From contig BDSI01000006.1 in NCBI GenBank assembly GCA_003117195.1, positions 2,007,382-2,071,381 of the forward strand: a DNA stretch of 64,000 nt, in the 5' to 3' direction. Below the pieces are notes generated by a model that saw only the letters and a list, made by a program, of their open reading frames with translations, did no database searches and was not told the DNA's origin. This document shows positions 10,063 to 21,500 of this stretch, in pieces; positions within the stretch are counted from its first letter, which is position 1; each line of letters opens with the position of its first letter. The position numbers were made by a program, and so were the translations under genes. This DNA is from Eudorina sp. 2006-703-Eu-15. Lineage: Eukaryota; Chlorophyta; Chlorophyceae; Chlamydomonadales; Volvocaceae.

Positions 10063-12015
10063 ATGTCGTACTCCGCGGACCCGCAGCAGAGGAGTCGGTT
10101 CAGCTCTGCCCCCAAGCCGCCGCTGCCCGACCCGCCCCCTTTCTCCGGGTTCGGAAGCCCCGGCTGCTACCCCGGCCGCTACCTAGCGACGCACCATCCA
10201 GACTCCCCGCCGCCTTTGCACACCCCTCCGGGCAGCGCCCCAGGCGCCGCCGGCGCCGCCTGGAGCCACGTCTCCCTGTCGTACATCACCGACCTGCCGC
10301 CCTCCACCAGCCTCGACGGCCGGCGCTGCACCGCCGTGGTGGCCCTCCTGGACCGCCTCACCCGCCAAGCCCGCTTCCTGCCCGCATCCGAGCCCCTCTC
10401 GGCCCGCGAGGTCGCTGCGCTGTTCACCACCCACCTGCCGGGCCGCTTCGGGCCGCCCAAGCTGCTGCTGTGGGACCGCGACTCCGAGCCCGGGGGCCCC
10501 GGGGAGGCGGAGCAGGCCTTCTGGCGCCAGCTCTGCACGCTGCTGCACGCCCCCGTCTCGCCGCTGCCGCAGCAGCCTCCGGATGCCCCCGGCGGCGGCA
10601 CCCCCGGCACCGCGCTGTTCACCACCCGCCGAGTCATCGAGCAACTCATTCGCGGCCACGCGCACGAGGTGTACGACCACTGGGCCTCGTTTCTACACCT
10701 GGCAGAGGCGGCCTTCAACGGCACACAGCCCAACACGCTCAGCGCCGGGCACCCGCTCGCGGTGGCGCGCAGCACCTCGGGCCTCGCGGCCCTCGGCGGG
10801 CCGATGCGCCATCCCGCGTCGGCGCCCGCCACGCCGCGCGGCTCGCGCGACGCGTCGTCCGGCTCGGCCTCGCCCTCTGCCGTACACTTTGCACAACTGC
10901 GGGAGGTCCTGGTGCGCGCGCAGCAGGAGTTGCAGGACGCACGTGCACGCTACGGCAGCCACGTGTCCCACCGTAGCAGCACGGGGGGAGCCAGCAGCTG
11001 CGGCGGTGGCGGCGGCGGCGATGCCGGTGTTGCGGGCGTCGCCGGCGGCAGCCGGGCCATTGGGCGCAGTATCAGCTGCGGTGGCAGCGTCAACGGCTTT
11101 GGCACTACCAGGATGAACAGCAACGCTGGCAGCAGCAGCAGCAGCATCAACAGTGGCGGCAGCGCTAGCACAGTCAGCAACAGCAGTAGCAGCAGCAGCA
11201 GCGGCAGTAGCGGGAGTCTCAGCTACGGTGGCCGCCTGGCGACGGACGGCGCCGGCGGCGTCTCCGGGAGCCCTCCGACGACAGCCCCCGCGGCCTTCTT
11301 GCCCGCGCGGCCCACCGACCCACGGTTCGCTGTGGGGGACCGCGTGCGCCTGTCCACCACCCACCTGGTCCTCCCCGACCAGCCGGGGGTACGTCTGCGG
11401 CCTGGCTTCCTGGGGCCCTTCACCGTCGTGGGGGTGGTCTCCCCGGCGGCCTACCGCCTGGAGCTGCCCGCCTCATTGGGCCGCCTGCACCCGGTGTTCC
11501 ACGTCTCCCGGCTGATGGCCTGGACGGAGCCCGCGGGGGAGACGCGCATCCCGCCGCTGTCGCCGAGGCTGGTGCCGGCGACGCCGCCGCAGACGGCGGC
11601 GGCGGCGGCGCCGGCGGCGCCGGCGGGGTCCACCTCGGACGGCTCCTCGCCGTCGGCGGTGCAGTTGAGCGCGCTGCGGACGGCGTCGTTTATATCAGAC
11701 GCCGGGGCGGAGGTGGAGGCGGAGGCGGGGCCGGGGTCGGCAGACCTGGGGGGTGTCGTGACGGGGGTAAGGGTGGGGTACGTGGGGCGGCTGCAGCCGA
11801 CGGTGATGTTTCTGATCCGTTGGGCGACGCCGCGGGGCGGGGGGGAGGGGAGGGAGGATAGCTGGGAGCCGTACGCGGCGGTGCAGAAGCTGCCGGCGGT
11901 TCGGGCGTTTCTGAGGAGCCATGAGTGGCGCGAGTGGAAGAAGACGGACGCGGCGCAGCAGTTCAGCGCGCGGTGGCCGGACAGGATGCCGCGGCTGGTG
12001 CGGTTTGAGGTGTAG
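10063..12015 (+). CDS. Integrase-derived protein: catalytically altered gypsy integrase core, GPY/F module, chromodomain-like tail
   Basis: Single-exon frame of 650 residues from the first ATG (GCCGCAATG context); the frame is open without an ATG back to about 9892, so a further 5' exon is possible. Residues 67-235 follow a Ty3/gypsy integrase core: SLSYITDLPP, then VVALLDRLTRQARFLPAS, then LLLWDRDSE, then ASFLHLAEAAFNGTQPNTLSAGHPL. The first catalytic Asp is replaced by Tyr74 and the Glu of the usual TERVN motif by Arg189; only the middle Asp (138) remains. Residues about 300-413 are a Ser/Gly-rich insert. Residues about 426-490 match the integrase GPY/F module (PFTVVGVVSPAAYRLELP, then HPVFHVSRL). 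Residues about 565-630 resemble a chromodomain (FLIRW, then DSWEP). No gag, protease, reverse transcriptase or zinc-binding N-terminus is seen nearby. I infer a repurposed host gene, likely a chromatin-bound protein without strand-transfer activity. An old element fragment that happens to stay open is the alternative. Confidence 0.75.
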   Translation: MSYSADPQQRSRFSSAPKPPLPDPPPFSGFGSPGCYPGRYLATHHPDSPPPLHTPPGSAPGAAGAAWSHVSLSYITDLPPSTSLDGRRCTAVVALLDRLTRQARFLPASEPLSAREVAALFTTHLPGRFGPPKLLLWDRDSEPGGPGEAEQAFWRQLCTLLHAPVSPLPQQPPDAPGGGTPGTALFTTRRVIEQLIRGHAHEVYDHWASFLHLAEAAFNGTQPNTLSAGHPLAVARSTSGLAALGGPMRHPASAPATPRGSRDASSGSASPSAVHFAQLREVLVRAQQELQDARARYGSHVSHRSSTGGASSCGGGGGGDAGVAGVAGGSRAIGRSISCGGSVNGFGTTRMNSNAGSSSSSINSGGSASTVSNSSSSSSSGSSGSLSYGGRLATDGAGGVSGSPPTTAPAAFLPARPTDPRFAVGDRVRLSTTHLVLPDQPGVRLRPGFLGPFTVVGVVSPAAYRLELPASLGRLHPVFHVSRLMAWTEPAGETRIPPLSPRLVPATPPQTAAAAAPAAPAGSTSDGSSPSAVQLSALRTASFISDAGAEVEAEAGPGSADLGGVVTGVRVGYVGRLQPTVMFLIRWATPRGGGEGREDSWEPYAAVQKLPAVRAFLRSHEWREWKKTDAAQQFSARWPDRMPRLVRFEV

Positions 12016-15000
12016 CGGCCTGCTGCGATGCGGTGGGGACGTGCGGTGGTGCTGCTGTCGGTGGTGGTTCTAGACGGTTCTAGTGGTTGTAGTGATAATG
12101 GTGGTGGTGGTGCTTGGCTAGGTTAAAGTAATTTTATGTGTGCCGGTCTGCCGTTTTTCCTTTTAATTTTTGGTGCGACTGGCCGCCGATGCAGGCTGCC
12201 TTGGGTCCCACGGGCCGCAGGGTCGCCGTCAAACATGCGTAGAAAGACGCAGAGATATTGATATCGTATGTTTCTGCGATAGAGTGTCACGTATTAGCGT
12301 GGCGACTTCATTTCATCTGAACTCGATAGCAACCGCTCGGCATTTCACATGCCCACGGGAAAGGACTGTTCGGTGTAGCCTCCTAGCAATTTCTATGCAA
12401 TCGGTTGTGACAATTTATGTGATGGACATTGATCCAAATAGAAGGGTTGCCATATGGCAAATTTTGATTTTTCACCTGCCCCTTCTGCAAATGGCAGGTG
12501 CTTCTTACAATACGAAAACGGCAGACGTGCTAAGACATCTTAGCGATGTAATAATGACTACATGTAACATCTGACTCGTAACATGTCGCATGGTTTGGAT
12601 TTCGGTTTCAAATGCCAGTGGAGGTGCGGAGTTCGGGAGTTCGCGCCCTGTCCCGCTGCCGTGCATTCGCGTGCTCATCGCCTAGACATCGGTATCGACG
12701 AGATCCTTGACTTAAATGATTACTATTTTTATTTTCGGCATGGATCAGCTCTCGCACCCGACCGTCAACGGGCGATTTGGCAAGTGTGGCAAATGAAAGG
12801 TATCCCCAGTTGCCAGTTCCCTCCCACGACACATTGTAGATGCCACACGAGTATTGACCCTTGAAACCCTTGAACTTCTTTTTGTTGTCCTCAATTGCCT
12901 AGTGCAGTTGACCTCATGGGAATGAGCCGCAGGGATAACCGAAACCCTAGCCCGAAAGGCCGAAACCCCGGCGGGGCCTATCCGAAAACGCAGTGAGGCA
13001 CCCCCCGGGGGCACCACACACCAGGACGCTGTGAGACTCGGGCATCGACCCAGGCACCTAACCAGCGGGCAACATTACCGGACGGGGCAAACAGACCTCA
13101 CACACACCCGGGGGCCGTCACCGGAGGCGGATCAAGCCACACACCGGGGTACGGTAAACCGGCCCCCACAGGCACGCACCCCCTTGGGGCCGCCCCTGTC
13201 CAAAACGGAACCACCGTGCGCCGCGTGCGAGCCCTTGGTGTAGAATGTCCGCGGCTTGCGACGTCCTTTTGGAGCTGCTCGAACCCGTCCCGCCGGTGCC
13301 ACACCCATATCCGCCCTCCGCCCTCCCTCCCCCTCCCCCCCTCGTTGTTGTAGCTCCCCTGCTATGGCGCTGGGGAACCCCCGGGGGAGGAGGGCTACAG
13401 CAGTCCCCCCGGGGGAGATGCATTGGAGCAAAGCAGCAAACCGGGGAGGACCTAGGTGGGTGGGTGGGTGGGGGTGAGATCCCGCGTTGGCACCTGCCTG
13501 GAGGAGTGCGGACGTCCCACGGGGCAAACAGCGCGAAACCGCCGCGAGCTGGGTGCATTCGGTTCCGCCCCGCGGGTGGCAGCCCGCCGACCCCCTTCCC
13601 ATACAATGCCCGCAGCGGCGTGTACCGCAGCCTCGGGGGCAGTGCACTGCGCGACCCCACCCGAGCCCCGCTCCTCGCGGTGGCCTGACACGGTGAACGT
13701 GCGGAACGTGGCTGGCAGCAGTGGGTCCTGGCGGTGGTGGGTCCTGGACGCCAGGCGGTTCGTTGTGCGCACATGGACGGGGTGGACGGGGGCCGCTCTG
13801 ACGACCAACACTTTTAAAGCTGGTCTCGATGGGAGACTTCCTGTGGCCGCTTGAGTTCAGGTCGGCGTCCTTCGGAACTTCCAATTGAACAGCCGTGCGC
13901 ACGGGATGCTGCAGGACGACGGGTTTCGGAGGCTCGTCGTGCAGGGAAGGTTCAAGATAATGAATCCCGAGGCGCATACATCACGAGAACGTCCAAAATG
14001 TCGACATAAATCGCAGTGCGCAACGATGAATAAAGCAGGACAGTGGCGGTCAGGGCTCGATTTCCACCTCATCTGACCTAGCAAAAGGAAAAATGTGCAC
14101 GAAGTCGAATTGCGCACCAATGGTTCAAGCTGACATAACATCGCTATCGGTTAGGTAATGACGACGAGCTGGCTGGACAGGGCTGGACGAGCCCTGACGA
14201 CCTGACGAGCGAAGCAACGACAAAAGTTTCTTAGTCATCGGACACAGCTCACACAGCCAGCATCTGTCAAACAAATTTCAATATCTAGAACGCGTCCCTG
14301 TACCTAGCCCGGCTGCGTCAGATTCAGCCTTGTGTCCTGTCCTAAGATTCCTTAGGGTTTCTTACTCATCGACGTCCCCGTACCCTGGCATGCATTGCTC
14401 AAGAGCCCCAACTGAACAGCAGCTGGATTACTGCCCGCTTACTTGTGTGAGCTCATTTTGCTTTGGCACTTTTGCGCGGCATGTGACCAGTACGTACATC
14501 CGATGACGCCGATGAGTACCTTCAGCCGGTCAACCTCAACTTTACAAGCCCTCAACCTCAAACTCACGGCACTCGGAAGCCATTTCGGCGTTCCTGGCAA
14601 TCCCACACCATCGGGCAACACCGTGGCCGCCTCCATCCTAACAAGGGAGCCGCCGCCCCTGGGCGCTTCTCATTTCCCACCCCCTCACCAGCAGCTGTCC
14701 GGAGCAGCGCAGCACATCCATCTCAGTCATCCGGCTGCCCCGCCAGCCAGCCGGTGCGGCACCCCACCTCCCTCCGCCCGCCCACTACCGCCCCACAGCG
14801 CTGTCCCTGCTGCCGCACCGTGCCCATGGCGGTGACCCCACCCGCGGGGCCCTCCCTGCCCTGCCACGCTGCCAGTGCCCTCCGGCGCCGGCGCTCCAAG
14901 CCCGACCACCTCCCCGCCTGACCGCCCCGCACCTGTACTGATATGTACGTGAGATTGCAAGTACGTAAACCGACGAACCTGGTGGGCTGCGGCCGCCCCT

Positions 15001-15077
15001 TAACCATCAACCCCAACCACAAACCAGCCACGAACCACCGACCCCGACCACCATCCCCATCATCACCTCCTCGGGCG
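12016..15077. other. Intergenic stretch without a supported gene
   Basis: This holds the 3' flank of the integrase-derived gene and the 3' flank of the minus-strand peptidase gene. Part of it (12,050-12,900 and 13,860-14,640) is relatively AT-rich, while 12,900-13,850 is GC-rich with repeated CGAAACCC and CCCCGGGGG words. A TTACA at 14542-14546 (TGTAA on the minus strand) is a candidate poly(A) signal for the peptidase. Frames of up to 281 residues at 13,100-13,980 overlap on both strands and show no recognisable domain. Confidence 0.55.
12547..12551 (+). terminator. Candidate TGTAA poly(A) signal of the integrase-derived gene
   Basis: TGTAA lies about 530 bases after the stop codon and a second copy is at 12563-12567. 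TGTAA is the volvocine poly(A) signal; its use here is inferred. Confidence 0.35.
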
Positions 15078-18000
15078 TCAAGGCTCCCGGCCGGCGGCGG
15101 CGGCGGCGGCGGCCTCCCACCGCTCCTTCAGCGGCCGCATCACCCCCAACGTCTCCGAGTGGCAGAAGTGCGGCATCCGCCGGTGCAGCTCGGCCAGGTC
15201 CCCCGGGACCACCCGCAGCCAGCCACCACCGGCGACCTCCCCCTCGCCCTCCCCCTCCCCCTCGCCCTGCCCCTCGCCCTGTCCCTCGCCCTCGCCCTCG
15301 CCCTCGCCCTCCCCCACCACGTTGCCCTCACCCTCCCCGTCACCCTGCCCCTCCTCACCGCCAGCGCCCTGGCGCTCCCGTGCAGCCCCTCCCGCCCGGC
15401 CCTGGGCCCCCGCCCCCGCCACCGCCCCCTGCCTCCCCACGACCGCCGCGAGAAGACCTCGCCCCCCCACCCGCCCCCGCCCCCGCCCCCGCCGCCCGGA
15501 GGCCCCCTGCCGCCGAACCCCTACCGCCACCACCACCACCCCGGCCGCGACCACCACCACCCCGGCCACCGCCGCCGCCACCGCCACCGTCACCGCCCCC
15601 ACCGCCCCAGATTTCGCAGCACAGGACACGAGCGGAGGCGGAGGTGGGGCGGGCGTGTTGCTCGTAGAAGCTGACCAGGTCCTTCGACCCGGGAGATGGG
15701 GGCGGGGGGGGGCATGGAGGGTGGGGCGTACAGGACATGGGTAGGCGGGAGGGAGGGCATGTGGCATTAGCGGGAGGGGGGCAGGGGAGCCAGACGGAGG
15801 CAGTGCCAGACGACGGGGCAGCAGGTCCTCCCCCCCCCTCCCCCTCCCCCTTGCCCCTCCCTGCACATACGGTAGCCTCCAGTGAGGACAAGGTCTAGGC
15901 TGACGTCGTACACCAGTCCGCACCCCCAGACACCGCACCCTGCCCTTGACGCTGCTCTTGACAGCCCCCCCTTCCCCTCACCCACCCCCCACCCACACCC
16001 CACGTCCACCACCCCCGCCTACCTGCAGCCCCAGCTCCCTCAGCGCCGCCGCCTTGCGCTCCCCCTTCCGGAAGGCGTAGCTGCGGTACCGGATGGGCTG
16101 CCACGCCGCCGCCGCCGCCTCCGCCAGCGACCTGGGAGGCTCCAGGTACTTGTCCTCCAGGGAGGTCTTGAAGGCGGCCAGCCGCTCAGTCGGCAGATCT
16201 GGGGGGGGGGGTGGACAGGGGCAGGGGCAGGGGCCGGGGGAGCGGGAGGGGGAGGGGGAGGGGGAGGGGGCAGCGGAATTCGTCAGTCCGTAAATCGATC
16301 ACCATTGCTCACGCACCACAAAGGCACTGCCCGCCATTTTCCGCCCGCCGCCTTCCGCCCGCCACCTTCCGCCTGCCACCTTCCGCCCATCACCACCGTC
16401 CGCCACCTCTACCGCCCGCCACCCGCTGGGCAACGTCATCACGCTACTAGCTGGAGCCTCGTCAACCCCCCCCCCCGCCGCCCTCAATCGAGAACCCTTG
16501 TCCCGGTGGCCTCAGTCCTGATGACCTCCCGTCCACACAGCTCACAAACCCCCATCCCCCCCCACCCCCATCCCGGGAAATCTCCCGCCCCCGCCCCGCC
16601 CACCACCCCCTTTCCCCCGGCCGCCCACCTCGCAGCTCCGTGCCGTACGCCGCCAGCCACTCCGCCACCCTGCGCCTCAGCCCGCGGGGCCGCCGGTCCG
16701 GACTCTGCACCCGCACCGCCAGCCCCAGGCCCCCGCCCAGTCGGTGCTTGGTCAGCCCCACCACGTAGCCCAGTCGCTGCCGGGTGCGGAGCTCGTGGAA
16801 GGCGGGTTTGGAGGCCACACGCACAAGCAGGTCCAGCAGTACGGCAGGCCGTACATCTGCCGGGTCGTCCTCACCCACCTAGCGTGTGGGGAGGGGGGAG
16901 GGTGAAGGGGGGAGGGGAGAGGTTTCGGAGGGGTGTGTGTGCAGGCCGGGGGGGAAGGAGGAAGAAGAGGGTTCGGGGTGGGTGGACAGAGTTGCCGTGT
17001 GGTGGTGGTGGTGGTGGTGGTGGTGGTGGTGGTGGATGTTGGCTCCTCTCCAGCGTCGGCGCCTGGGGAGGGGAGCGGAGGCGGCGGAACCGCGCAGCCG
17101 CCGCTCTTGGGCTGGGTGTGTCTGGGCTGTTTCTTGTTAACACCCCCCTCTCCACATTTCGCTGGAGATCCTCGTACAGTCGAGTCTTCATCGGATATTT
17201 GCTCTCTGGCAGCAGCGCAATATGAATATGTCTACCAATTTCCTATACCCCCTCCCCCCTCCTCCACCCCCCACACCACCGCCATCGCCGCCGCCGCCTC
17301 GCACCTGGCACAGGAAGAACACTGCGCTGTTGGTGTTGGAGGGGTTGGGGTTGGAAGGCACGAGCCGGGCCAGCACCGGGCTCGGCCCACCCGCGGTCGA
17401 CCCACCGATGGACCCGACCGGCGGACCCGGATCCACAGCCGGCTGCTCCCCCGCACCGGCGCTTGCACCGTGCGCTGGGGCTGCCGCCGCCTCAGCGGGC
17501 TCAGGCGCCCGCCCCGCCCCCTCCTCCCTCTCCTCTCCCTCCGCCCCCTCCATCCCGGCCGCCTTGCCCTGCTCCGCTTGCTGAGCTCGCTGTGAAGGTG
17601 CTTGCAGCGCCTCCTCCTGCTGGGACGACTCAAGGCTGGATCCAGATCCAGGTGCGGCTGTCGATTCTGATCCGGATCCGGATCCAGATCCAAGCGGAGG
17701 CGGCCCGAGCGGTTCCAGCTTGAGGATCCGGGTGGCGGGCCAGCCGCCGGGACCCAGACCCGTGGGTCGGAGGTGCCGCCTCAGCGTCTCACATAGATCT
17801 ATCCGGGCGGAGCGAGGGATGCGGAAGGTTCTAGTGAATTTGCAGGCAGCTGTGTGTGTGTGGGCCGGTTTAGGGTTGGGGGCGGAGTGGTGGGAACGGC
17901 AACCTCAGCTGCCCAGGGCGGCGGCGGGAGGGGGCGGCCCAAGTGCGCAGGTGGGGGGGGAATTAGCGGGTTGGGGCGAAACCCCCTCGCTGGCTCCACG

Positions 18001-18415
18001 TGTCCGGGCTTCTTTCATCTCAACCGCCATCCAAACGCACCCCTGCAAGCACAAGCCCGCCCGCACCCGGGGCTGCGAGAGGCCCAGGGGTCCAACGTTC
18101 CGCTCCCTTCTTCCCGGGCAACCCTCACCCACCCTCCCTTTGTCAATCCAGACAGCGAAACCGCAAAAGAGCAACAAACCGATAACCGCCGATGTTGTCA
18201 TTGACGAAGACGGCGAAGCGTTGACTCCGACGAAATAAGCAGAAGCTGATATGGTCAGATAGTGGACGGCTGATGAGGACGCGGGAGACACCGTAGCAGG
18301 GCTGGCGAGAAGAGTTGTTACGGTGGAACCCAAAGACTGCTACCTAGCCGGCCCGCGGCCAGCATATCCACCCCCCCCCCTTCGTTTGATCCCACACTCT
18401 CTCACAAATACCTTT

Positions 18416-18508
<93 letters not shown>

Positions 18509-21500
18509 CCCTCACCTCGCGCCTCCTCCGCCGTGGAGTTGCCGTACACCAGCATCTCCAGGGCCATCCCCTGCCCGAGCCCCCGCAGGAACCTCCAAAC
18601 CGCTTCAGGCCCCGCCTCCGCCTCCGCCTCCGCCTCCGCCTTGGCCGCCTCCCCGGTTCCAGCCGCCTCAGGCAGCGGCGCTGCAAATCCGCTCGGTGAC
18701 GACACCACTGCCGCCGCCGCCGCCGCCGCCGCTGTTGCTGCTGCCCCGGCCGCCCCCTCCAGTACAGCGACGGCCTCCTCCACGTGCCAGTGCGGCAGCT
18801 GTAGCAGGTGCTCGGCGCCGTACTCGGCGTGACCCACGGGGTTGTTGTAGCGCCACAGCTTCAAGGACCGCAGTAGCTTGCCGTGCACCAGGCCGTACCT
18901 GAACCGTCACCATATCCGGGGGTGCCATCAACGGGGAGGGGCCCGGACCCCCACCCGCCACCGCGTTCCGCGTTCAGAGGGGCAGCCTTTGGTCTCCATA
19001 TTGTGGGGTCCCTCCCTCCGAGTGGGCCCTGGGGGTGGCCCAGTGCGGCCCCTGATGGGGTTCGCTGTGACATTCATTCACTTGTGCTTCACTCACTTGT
19101 GCTTCACTCACTTGTGCTTCATTCACTTGTGCTTCACTCACTTGTGCTTCACTCACTTGTGCTTCACTCACTTGTGCTTCACTCACTTGTGCTTCACTCA
19201 CTTGTGCTTCACTCACTTGTGCTTCACTCACTTGTGCTTCACTCACTTGTGCTTCACTCACTTGTGCTTCACTCACTTGTGCTTCACTCACTTGTGCTTC
19301 ACTCACTTGTGCTTCACTCACTTGTGCTTCACTCACTTGTGCTTCACTCACTTGTGCTTCACTCACTTGTGCTTCACTCACTTGTGCTTCACTCACTTGT
19401 GCTTCACTCACTTGTGCTTCACTCACTTGTGCTTCACTCACTTGTGCTTCACTCACTTGTGCTTCACTCACTTGTGCTTCACTCACTTGTGCTTCACTCA
19501 CTTGTGCTTCACTCACTTGTGCTTCACTCACTTGTGCTTCACTCACTTGTGCTTCACTCACTTGTGCTTCACTCACTTGTGCTTCACTCACTTGTGCTTC
19601 ACTCACTTGTGCTTCACTCACTTGTGCTTCACTCACTTGTGCTTCACTCACTTGTGCTTCACTCACTTGTGCTTCACTCACTTGTGCTTCACTCACTTGT
19701 GCTTCACTCACTTGTGCTTCACTCACTTGTGCTTCACTCACTTGTGCTTCACTCACTTGTGCTTCACTCACTTGTGCTTCACTCACTTGTGCTTCACTCA
19801 CTTGTGCTTCACTCACTTGTGCTTCACTCACTTGTGCTTCACTCACTTGTGCTTCACTCACTTGTGCTTCACTCACTTGTGCTTCACTCACTTGTGCTTC
19901 ACTCACTTGTGCTTCACTCACTTGTGCTTCACTCACTTGTGCTTCACTCACTTGTGCTTCACTCACTTGTGCTTCACTCACTTGTGCTTCACTCACTTGT
20001 GCTTCACTCACTTGTGCTTCACTCACTTGTGCTTCACTCACTTGTGCTTCACTCACTTGTGCTTCACTCACTTGTGCTTCACTCACTTGTGCTTCATTCA
20101 CTTGTGCTTCACTCACTTGTGCTTCACTCACTTGTGCTTCATTCACTTGTGCTTCATTCAATTTTCAGGGGAACGATCCAGGGGGTGAGGTTCCAGAGAC
20201 GTACGACACCAAACACAGCCGGCAGGTAGGCAGGGAATGCGGTGCCCGGCAGTACACCGAACACCGTACATCTACAACCTGCCCCCCAACCCCGCAACCC
20301 GTACCCCGTAACCCCCGCACCCCCCCACCCCCGCACCCCGCGCCCGCAAGGCCCACCTGGCTCGGACCTGCTCCCGGGTCATCCCCGCCAGCGCCGCCGC
20401 CACCACCGCCGCCAGTTTGGAAACCACCCCGCTGAAGCCGTGGAAGGACAGGTGCAGCCCGGTTTCGGAGGCGGACAGGCTGTAGCTCGTACCCACCAGC
20501 TGCGCGTCGTACACATCAGGCTGTAGCAGCTCCTCCATCAAGCGGCACGCGAGGCGGGCGGTGACCCAGGCGGCGGGGCTGTCGTACACAGCCCGCGTGA
20601 TCAGGTGCACGAACACGTGCGTCTGCAGAGGGTAGGGGGAGGAATAGTACGGCAGTACGGCACAGAGTTCCCGTGGTGTGGAGCGCGCAACTGACACACA
20701 CCCGCTGCTTCTTTGTGCGCATAGGGCCCCACCTGTGGGGAGTCGAGGAGTCGGGCAGAGCTGTCGGGCCGAAGGGTGGCCGAGACAGGTCGACATACAG
20801 ACAGATAGATGAACAGACAGACAGGCAGACAGACAGACAGGCAGACAGACCCGGCTGCCTCACCTTTGGGACCCGGAACGACACGTCAGTGCGGTGCCAC
20901 AGCCGTACAGCCTCGCTCTCCTCGAGCAGCTCGGGAGGCGGCGCCCGGACACCCCGGCCCCCCTCCGCCCCGCTCAGGGCAGTGTCCGCCGCCGCCGCCT
21001 CTGAGGCCGCCGTCACCGTCACCGCCACCTCTGGGGCCGGTGGCTGTGTGGGCTGCGTCGGTGCAGCCACCACGTTGCGGTCTCCCGCTGTTTCCGGGGC
21101 GGCGGAGGCGGCGGAGGCGGCGGGGCTTACTGCGGTGACGGGGATGGCGGCCGCAGCGGTGGCGCCAGAGGGGCCCGCGGGCTCGCCGGCGGTGGGCTCC
21201 GAGACCAGCCGTACATCCACAGGCAACGCCCAGGACGGCGGCTGCGGCAGTCGGAGGCGGGTGAGCAGCAGCTCGTACGGATCGTACGGGGACCCCGCCG
21301 AGTCCACTGCGGCGGCCTCGGCGGCGGCCTGGGCGGGCAGGGACGTGCCGCCGTCGTCGCCGCCGCCGCCGCCGCCGCTGGTGCCGCCGCTGGCCGCATC
21401 CGCATCGTACACCTCCAGTTTCAGCGGTTCCTCGCTGTACCGTGCGCCGTACCTGTACGGCGGTGAGGGGCGTGATCTAAGCTGGGTATGGGTATGGGTA

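Noticed and set aside
13118..13977. Minus-strand frames of 218 and 281 residues
   Set aside because: They overlap each other and plus-strand frames, are Arg/Pro/Gly-rich and match no domain I know.
19072..20162. CRISPR-like periodic array
   Set aside because: Units are contiguous and identical with no unique spacers, the unit is 15 bp, and the host is a eukaryote.
18878..20229. Long frames of 395-448 residues made of SLVLH, CFTHL or SEAQV repeats
   Set aside because: They are translations of the 15-bp intronic minisatellite in different frames and exist on both strands at once; the flanking peptidase exons splice across it in phase.
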